Below, piece by piece: positions 57,301-64,000 of a DNA stretch of 64,000 nucleotides; positions within the stretch are counted from its first letter, which is position 1; every line of letters starts with the position of its first letter. Origin of the DNA: Antedon mediterranea (Eukaryota; Echinodermata; Crinoidea; Comatulida; Antedonidae). The translations under genes and the position numbers were made by a program. The notes beneath the pieces were generated by a model, which made no database searches, was not told where the DNA came from, and worked only from the letters and a program-made list of their open reading frames with translations. The stretch covers positions 20,933,001 through 20,997,000 of the forward strand of contig NC_092680.1 in assembly GCF_964355755.1 (NCBI RefSeq), written 5' to 3'.

Positions 57301-60018
57301 ACATTAGTATGATATTATAACATCAATTACCTTAGCTTATGTCAAAGAGCATTTCATCTTAAAAACCCACATATTTTATATTTTTACTGCCAGTGTCAGT
57401 AGAGTCCCGTTCACTACTGGACATTTAAGACATTTGATCTTCATAGATCTTCATAGATCTTCATAGATCTTCAAAGATCTTCATAGACTACAAATTTGAA
57501 ATAATTAAGAGTAAATTACAAATTGCATTCAATTTGTTATCTTTTTTTTATGTTAAGGAAACCTAAACACTTATTGAATATTTACTTTGAATATTTACTT
57601 ACAGATATTTATGGTGACTGGTTTTTGTGGATTTCTGAGTACCACAGAGAAAGGGGCATATGTAAGTCACTTAGATATTAAAACTAAACATTTTGACATG
57701 CTGTTCTGTCTAAAATCAAAGTTCTTTGTTGGATATTCACTCTGTATGTGTTTATTTTTCACTTGTGTATCTTGTATCCAGTATCCTATGTTTAAATCTC
57801 TGTCTACTCTATCAAACTTTGTGACAACAAAATTTGATGTGCCCATATATAGACACGATGATGTCATATCACTACCATATTTGGGCACGTACATCACATT
57901 TTTTGTCAAACTAGTTTGATAGTGTAGACTAAACAACATAAAACATCATCTTCTTTCAGATTCCTTGTTTCTTAGCCTTCTCTGTTTTAGCATTCATTAT
58001 GTCTATTAACATGTTTACCTGGGCAGCTGTTAATATTCCTGCAGAACCAGATTGCGCTCCAAAATGTTTTAAATGGTGTACTGATGATACTCAAAACTCA
58101 TATAACTCGTATAGGTATAGTACACCTGATCCTAGAAGATACTGCTGTGATCTTGGTGAAACTTGCATTGCCAATACAGAAGCGGTAAGGCTATTTAGTT
58201 GTAGATGTTAATTTTGAATTACTTTGTTTGAAAATATTTTAATTAAAATGTTTACTTTCCACAATAAAAGAGTTGGACAAGACCTCCTTCATCTGGGTGA
58301 TGTTGTGGATATGAATTAAAATTCCAGGGTGGTTGTTAATATTTAAAAAATAAACCTACTACCATATAAGGACACATTATTTGAACCTAACACTATATAA
58401 GGACGCATTATTTTAACCCACAACAAATCCACTCCCAAAGACTTGTAATAAGACTTGTTTATGTAGAGCATCTTGTATATGTTTGTCTTAAGATAAGATA
58501 AGATAAGATAACTTTTATTGATCCTCAAAAAGGAAATTCATTGCTCGTCATAATAACAAGAAAACACAATAAAAACAAATATAGCATAAAACCATTCATA
58601 TAAAAACATCAAAAATACAAGATAAAATTATCTTCTTGACTTTCTATTGTACTGGATGATACCTGTCTTGTGAACAGGATTGCCACTAAAGAAGGATAGT
58701 GAATGAATTTCTGGTTATCCTTGGAAATTTGCCTAAATATAGAAAGAGAAAGAGATAAGTACACATTATTTTATTGTATTAACTGATAAACTTCATTTTT
58801 TTTTTGCAGGTAGTTATAGACTGTTTAATTGTTGGATTTGGTATTTTGGAGATGTTCGTTTGCATGGCAACGTTTGGTCTGTCTTTTTCACAACTTAGTT
58901 GTTACATGTGTTGCCATAATGGGTGTTGCTCTAATTGTAAATGTGTTGAAACTCAGGTAAGTTTATTTATATATATCATTCTTAAAATTGGAAGACTAAT
59001 AATGAGGGATAGGAAATATGTATGGAGTTGAAACACCATCTTACTCAGTTACTTTGTAGTAGAGATTAGCTTAGTGGTTAGTGTACTTGCCTTCCATTCC
59101 GAAGGTATAGGGTTCAATCCTGACCAGGGTGTAACTCACAACTGTTTCTACTCCACCACCTAGTTTATCCATCTTGTAATTTGCGAGAAACTAAACTAAA
59201 AATTCACTTGTAAGATAAGTTTACTAAATAATAGTCAAAACAATGTGGTGTATGATTTGGTTATTGTTTTTTTTTTTTAACTATTATTTTAGACCTCACT
59301 AGTTCACATGAGGTGTTCCTGTCACAGAATTTGACCTATTACTATAACCCAGGTGTTAAGAAATTCATTGTGAGGTGCAAGTCATTCCCCTTTCGATATG
59401 GCTACATTATTTTTAAAAGTAACTGTACATTCCATATATTCCAATTCCAATGATTTTTGTAATTTTCATATGCTCGTAATAACAACAATTTTGTTTTTTC
59501 TTTTTCAGACCAATACTGCATACCAAATGGTGATGACAACCGATGGTAACCTGATGATGGTACCAGTACCAATTACACAGCACGGTATGACACCTTCCTT
59601 GGTAAACAACCAACAGATGATACCTCAACCAATGGTGATTCCTGCTAATCAGAATCAAACATCAGGGTCTCCTGTCCAGCCAAACATAGTTGGAGGACAG
59701 TTGCTGGTCCAAGGGAACCAACCAATGATGTTTCAAGGAAATACACAGCCAATGATTGTAGTTCCTGGTCAAGCTCCAGTGTTTGTTCAAGCAAATAGAC
59801 AGCCAGGAATTCAGCAGCCAATGGTTCCAGGCATGAGTCAGCAGGTTCAAAACCAGATGCAACAAAAGAACCAACCAGCGCCACAAAGTCAGCTAACCAA
59901 CCAGACAGCTAGCACACAGGTCCAAGCAGGGTCACTTCCACATGGAGTTGAATCGCCTGCTGTGGTCAGCGAAGATGCTAACCAAGGCATTGAGGTTATT
60001 TCAGACCCGACCGTCTAA
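54398..60018 (+). CDS. tandem CD20/MS4A-like eight-helix membrane protein with Gln/Pro-rich tail
   Basis: Ten exons: 54398-54634, 55039-55089, 55594-55773, 56315-56449, 56807-56843, 57074-57294, 57605-57661, 57960-58184, 58810-58956, 59509-60018; 1800 nt, 599 aa. Residues 1-201 and about 214-430 are two homologous units, each a four-exon set (helix 1, helix 2, helix 3 plus loop, helix 4). Both have a Gly-rich first helix (IVYIVCGVLSIGLGIVACVL; IIIGVISVGLGIGALIVEC) and a second starting IP(A/I). Unit 2 helix 2 (PIWTGILIFMVTGFCGFLST then TEKG) closely resembles the CD20/MS4A signature. The loops between helices 3 and 4 share C-(2)-W-x-TDD and a CC pair (CKYWYTDDGCC; CFKWCTDD then YCCD). The tail (431-599) is rich in Gln, Pro, Met and Asn. 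The units join through a short exon (56807) with matching phase. They could instead be two adjacent genes. Function unknown; MS4A proteins act in signalling and chemosensation in vertebrates. Confidence 0.82.
56649..56735 (+). repeat. 18-bp short tandem repeat (double-CD20 intron 4)
   Basis: Three clean copies of AATCGGAAACTCTTCCAA with further decayed copies (AATCAGAAACTTTCTTAA). It lies in the intron before exon 5. Confidence 0.8.
57437..57487 (+). repeat. 10-bp short tandem repeat (double-CD20 intron 6)
   Basis: AGATCTTCAT repeated about five times, with one CAAAG variant. Confidence 0.85.
57792..57932. mobile_element. MITE family A copy 12 (double-CD20 intron 7)
   Basis: Left end AAATCTCTGTCTACTCTATC, right end CTAGTTTGATAGTGTAGACT. 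It ends about 27 bp before the exon starting at 57960. Located between exons 7 and 8. Confidence 0.8.
58493..58660 (-). mobile_element. LINE/SINE 3' end, antisense (double-CD20 intron 8)
   Basis: A (AAGAT)n run at 58493-58511 followed by AACTTTTATTGATCCTCAAA and AAGGAAATTC looks like the reversed 3' terminus of a retroposon whose tail is the pentamer array. No coding part is present. Confidence 0.45.
59056..59180 (+). mobile_element. tRNA-derived SINE fragment (double-CD20 intron 9)
   Basis: A-box-like TTAGCTTAGTGGTTAGTG and B-box-like AGGGTTCAATCCTGAC at tRNA-like spacing, followed by a non-tRNA body (CAACTGTTTCTACTCCACCA). It differs from the SINE at 25037. No intact cloverleaf, so not a tRNA gene. 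Confidence 0.65.
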
Positions 60019-61339
60019 ATTCAATTAACAATGTTGCGACAAAAATTTCTCAAAATAATCATATCATATATATATATATTAGAAATGAATTACAATACAA
60101 ATTAGGATTTTTATAATAATGTATACGTACGCACAGGTTATCCACGGTGTTGTAGCTGATAAAATGATCAGATCAGGGCCATTAGTTGATTGGGCACCAA
60201 ACAAGATAAGATTATTAGATAAGTCAAATTTTAACAATTTGAAGTATAGAGGAAACCCAAACAGGACATACATGAGGTATTGGGGAAGAATTTAATGTTA
60301 ACATTTTGTTTAGCAAATAGTGCTAATCTGATTGAGTCAAGAAACATAGGTTTTTGTATTGTATTATTTTGCTACACAATTTTAGAAATGTGTAGCAATA
60401 AGTTTGTATAGGTTTTTACTATGATACACTGGCGAAAAATATTCCCTGCGCTTGGTATGTAGTATATTTTGTGTTTATAATACAGTAATCTTAGTATTCC
60501 CTGCGCTTGGTATGTAGTATATTTTGTGTTTATAATACAGTAATCTTAGTATTCCCTGCGCTTGGTATGTAGTATATTTTGTGTTTATAATACAGTAATC
60601 TTAGTATTCCCTGCGCTTGGTATGTAGTATATTTTGTGTTTATAATACAGTAATCTTAGTATATCGCATCAAATGAATTTTAGACATAACTGAAAAACTG
60701 ATTCAATTGTGTTCAAGTGAATGTATTTTCATGGAATACTCCTATTTATTTCCTGTGGAAAGAAAGATGAGAAATAATATACAGTATCATTACCATCATA
60801 GTCAACCGATATTTAGTGCACCAAACAGTAAATTTTTACAGTAAATTATCAGTTTTTTAAAAAGATGTGAAATTGAAAGAAAAGGTTTTTTTTTTTAACA
60901 AATAGCTCTAATTAAAATAAGTACATGATTGTAGTTCATCCTCTTGTCTATTCTGATCTAATAATAATGTGCAGTATCCAATATTTGTAACATTTCCATT
61001 TTGTATTTTTAAAGTTTTGGTACATTTAAAGAGTTCTATTTTTTAGTATGCTATTTTAACTTGAATTATATTATATAATGTGTAATTTTAGAGAAGGCAT
61101 TTAGACCTGTTGGTGCTTGGAACAATTTAATCTGTTATATATTATACTAAACCCACATAATAATGTATACATAGCTCTATTTTCAGTATTCTTGGAAGCT
61201 TAGATTAATATAAACCTGACAGTATACATGTTTTGTAGTACTAAACAAGATTGTTTTTGATGTAAGGAACTCCAAAACATAGGGTAGTTTATTGTAGTGT
61301 AGTGTTGTATCCTCAGTTAGCTTTCCTTAAACAAATAAA
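60019..61339 (+). other. probable 3'UTR of the double-CD20 gene
   Basis: AT-rich and non-coding. The first convincing AATAAA that I see is at 61334-61339, about 1.3 kb past the stop, so the 3'UTR may be long and include the 55-bp repeat array at 60441. A shorter 3' end using a variant hexamer cannot be excluded. Confidence 0.4.
60441..60660 (+). repeat. 55-bp tandem repeat, 4 nearly identical copies
   Basis: Unit starts ATTCCCTGCGCTTGGTATGT and ends ATACAGTAATCTTAGT. Copies start at 60441, 60496, 60551 and 60606 and are practically identical, so the expansion is recent. It lies 420 nt after the double-CD20 stop, probably in the 3'UTR. Confidence 0.95.
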
Positions 61340-61613
61340 TATCATTAAGTGAATCCTTTGTGTCTATTGGCTAAAAGTTATTTTTAAAAAGTTTGTTATA
61401 ATCTACTGTAGGCCTACCTGAACTTGAACAGAGTTTTTTTTTCAAATATGAACTTAAATTTTACAGAACATATAGTTTGTTACTCAAAGTGTTTAAGTTT
61501 CATTCTATTATATAATATTAATACTGTATACTAGAACAGATAACAGAGTACAACCCAACCATAGACACAGTGTCACGTATGGAATGCCATTAATCTATTC
61601 GCATGTGGTGATT

Positions 61614-62330
61614 TCATGCTCTTATACTATTACATGCTCTCTGCACACCATGCTCTTATGCTCATTCCTAATTCTCGTATACTCATTCTTAATGCTCGTA
61701 TACTCATTCTTAATGCTCTTATACTCATTCTTAATGCTCTTATACTCTTTCTTAATGCTCTTATACTCATTCTTAATGCTCGTATACTCATTCTTAATGC
61801 TCTTATACTCATTCTTAATGCTTTTATACTCATTCTTAATGCTCTTATACTCATTCTTAATGCTCTTACTCATTCCTGATGCTCATTTTTAGTCATGCTC
61901 TTATACTCTTTCTTAATGCTCTTATACTCTTTCTTAATGCTCTTATACTCATTCTTAATGCTCGTATACTCATTCTTAATGCTCTTATACTCATTCTTAA
62001 TGCTCTTATACTCATTCTTAATGCTCTTATACTCATTCTTAATGCTCTTATACTCATTCTTAATGCTCTTATACTCATTCTTAATGCTCGTATACTCATT
62101 CTTAATGCTCTTATACTCATTCTTAATGCTCTTACTCATTCCTGATGCTCATTTTAAGTCATGCTCTTATACTCATTCTTAATGCTCTTACTCATTCCTG
62201 ATGCTCATTTTAAGTCATGCTCTTATACTCATTCTTAATGCTCTTACTCATTCCTGATGCTCATTTTAAGTCATGCTCTTATACTCATTGTTAATGCTCT
62301 AATACTAATTTCTTAATGCTCTAATATTCT
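61614..62330 (+). repeat. 21-bp minisatellite with nested higher-order repeat
   Basis: Core unit ATGCTCTTATACTCATTCTT plus A, about 20 or more copies with CGTATA and TTCTTTC variants. The right part is reorganised into a longer repeat: one full unit, ATGCTCTTACTCATTCCTG, then ATGCTCATTTTAAGTC, recurring at about 56-bp steps near 62161, 62217 and 62273. Because 21 is a multiple of 3, long repetitive open frames run through both strands, but they show no gene features. Confidence 0.95.
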
Positions 62331-64000
62331 CTCGTCATGCTCTTATGTGACTTTCCATGCTCTATACTTTTTCGTCGTGCTCTTAGTCTTATGCTTATTC
62401 TTAATGTTCTTAGTACAGTATAAGAGCATGAAGTCATCGCATGAGAAGTGGCGTTCCATAGTCACGTAACTCGCTGCTTCCCTCTCTTTCGATTGGATGT
62501 GAATATTACGTCATGCATCCTGCTGTAGTAAACAAAACATAGCAGAGGAGGAGACGTTACGTGTTAAAAACACGTTGATTTGGCATGGTGCTTAATTTCT
62601 TGATTTTGCATAAATTGTCGAAAGTTAGAGAGTTATATCATCCTAATTAAATAATAGTCATTATCTGTTTTTATCTGACAACACATTATATTGTAGGTAG
62701 GTAAAAAATGAAAATCGCTACTAGTACTAGGCCTAGGCCTACCTCTAGTAGGCCTAAGGCCTAACTAGGTAGGGCCTACAGTTACATACTAGCCTAGCTA
62801 GGGCTACTAACTAGTAGGCTAGGCCTAGGCTAAGCTATACTATAGCCTACCTGGAGGCTAGGCCTAGGCCGCCTTAGTAGGCCTAGCCTAGGCTCTATTT
62901 TAAATTTATTTATTAACTAGAGGCTAGCTAACAGTGCTTACTGAGTAGCTAGTAGGTAGGCCCTAGCGAGATAGCCTACCGTTAATAAATAGATAATAGG
63001 CCATAACATTATTATAACAGATTCCCATTATAACTAGGCTAGGCCTACTACTAGAGTCTAGCTAGAGTATTATATAAAAGACCATGTAGGCCTAGTTAAG
63101 CTAGATAGAACTGAAGGATTAAACAGTCCAGGTCCCTAATAATTGATTTCTGAAGGGTGCTCATATCCATTATTAATTGATTAAAAATACAAAAATTATC
63201 GAGTTTTTACAATTTTATGTTTGCAGGATGTTGTAGGCAACTCGTGAGTAGGTTGGATGAAGTATTTGAACAATTTTGAGTAATTTTAAGAGGAGGTGGG
63301 TACGAAACTGCATTAGCGCCGAAACGGATAATTATATGAAATTATTAGAAAATATTAGCTGTTAAATAAAATTAATATTACAGTTCAAATAAGGCCCTAA
63401 TTTGTTTACATTTAATTTTTTTTTGTAAAACTAGTGATTTGTATTTTAACAAGCATACTTATATAATTAATTATTAATTTTATTTTTTGTTATTAATTCA
63501 ATTGAACTGGAATTGTTATGACTATGATGAAAATACTGCTGCTTCCATATTTTATTGTTTCACTGATTTTATTCGTGAATAAAGATACCAAGAATATACT
63601 GTACCACGTACGTCACCAGTTCCTATAGTTATTTTGTTGAAACTGAAACTAAAGAGGCCAATTCATTTTATGGATTTAGGATACATACAATAGCAGCACA
63701 ATACAAAGCAAATTGTGGTATTTGAATATCAATAAACAGGAATTTAATGACCTTGCCAAAATAAACACTGTACTGATCAAATGAGAGGAGTTATGTCTTG
63801 TGATGCAATAACAGACATTTGTTAAAATTTACTGTAATGTTATAATTAATAATAATAATATAATATGTATTAGTTACTCTCGGAACACTCTCATAACAAG
63901 AGGTACTACGACTCCGACCCATACAAAATGTTTACAAAATATAGTCATTCATACAGATACAAAAAAGTAATAATGGTTCACAATTACAAAACATCAAGCA
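62331..64000. other. right-edge non-coding stretch
   Basis: 62440-62580 is unique and relatively rich in CpG-containing words. 62720-63110 is a dense field of TAGGCCTA words, and the rest is AT-rich. No exon is recognised; a promoter or 5'UTR of a gene beyond the right edge is possible but not shown. Confidence 0.4.
62720..63110. repeat. dense cluster of TAGGCCTA/CTAGGCCTAG words
   Basis: The self-complementary words AGGCCT and CCTAGG and their TAGC/GCTA relatives make up much of about 390 bp without a fixed period. The same words occur singly all over the window (for example 11754, 52655, 53340). It is not a clean tandem array. Confidence 0.75.

Noticed and set aside
57667-57939. Minus-strand 90-codon frame in the double-CD20 gene
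   Set aside because: Mostly translation of MITE family A copy 12 and flanking intron.
59056-59130. Second possible tRNA gene
   Set aside because: Only A- and B-box-like words are present; no cloverleaf can be drawn, and the following sequence looks like a SINE body.
59413-59884. Minus-strand frames antisense to the Gln/Pro-rich tail exon
   Set aside because: They are complements of a biased coding exon (CAR/CCN codons leave the opposite strand open); the sense frame is phase-consistent with nine upstream exons.
61616-62182. Long repetitive open frames on both strands (heptad proteins such as YSFLMLL or KSIKNEY repeats)
   Set aside because: The 21-bp minisatellite has a unit length divisible by three, so all frames without a stop in the unit stay open. 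No start context, splice sites or domain support a gene.
1-64000. CRISPR arrays or bacterial operons
   Set aside because: The repeat arrays here are contiguous minisatellites without unique spacers, and all genes are spliced eukaryotic genes.

Overview
The window is eukaryotic nuclear DNA from a metazoan. Genes are split into many short exons with GT-AG introns, the intergenic DNA is AT-rich, and minisatellites and short palindromic transposons are abundant. The palindromic word TAGGCCTA is strikingly common. Together with the gene set this suggests a marine invertebrate deuterostome, most likely an echinoderm; that assignment is a moderate-confidence inference. There are no bacterial genes, operons, CRISPR arrays or functional tRNA/rRNA genes.

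Layout. (1) 946-1277, minus: first coding exon of a DEG/ENaC-type channel that continues off the left edge. (2) 2318-11512, minus: complete 17-exon SLC44A choline-transporter-like gene (635 aa). (3) 11.5-17.8 kb: intergenic, with a dead LINE, a foldback element and a 20-copy 26-bp minisatellite. (4) 17819-29588, plus: complete 20-exon RMC1 gene (659 aa), a subunit of the MON1-CCZ1 Rab7 exchange-factor complex. (5) 30965-37705, 39381-45153 and 46788-52157, all minus: three tandem annexin-family genes. The first two are canonical four-repeat calcium-binding annexins (318 and 319 aa). The third (381 aa) has a signal peptide and a thrombospondin-type-1-like segment joined to an annexin core that has lost its calcium loops. 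(6) 54398-60018, plus: a ten-exon gene for a 599-aa protein with two consecutive CD20/MS4A-like four-helix units and a Gln/Pro-rich tail. (7) 60-64 kb: 3' flank with three repeat arrays.

All exon models were built by hand. Each gene closes with consistent intron phases, a plausible start and one stop. The three annexins share an almost identical exon-length series, so the odd third member is clearly a duplicated and diverged annexin.

The most unusual items are the apparently secreted TSR-annexin, the double-CD20 protein, and a 12-copy MITE family whose copies carry CC(A/T)6GG boxes. The genes do not form one pathway. They fall into membrane or lipid-related roles (choline transport, endolysosomal Rab7 activation, calcium/phospholipid binding, four-helix membrane proteins), which may be coincidence.
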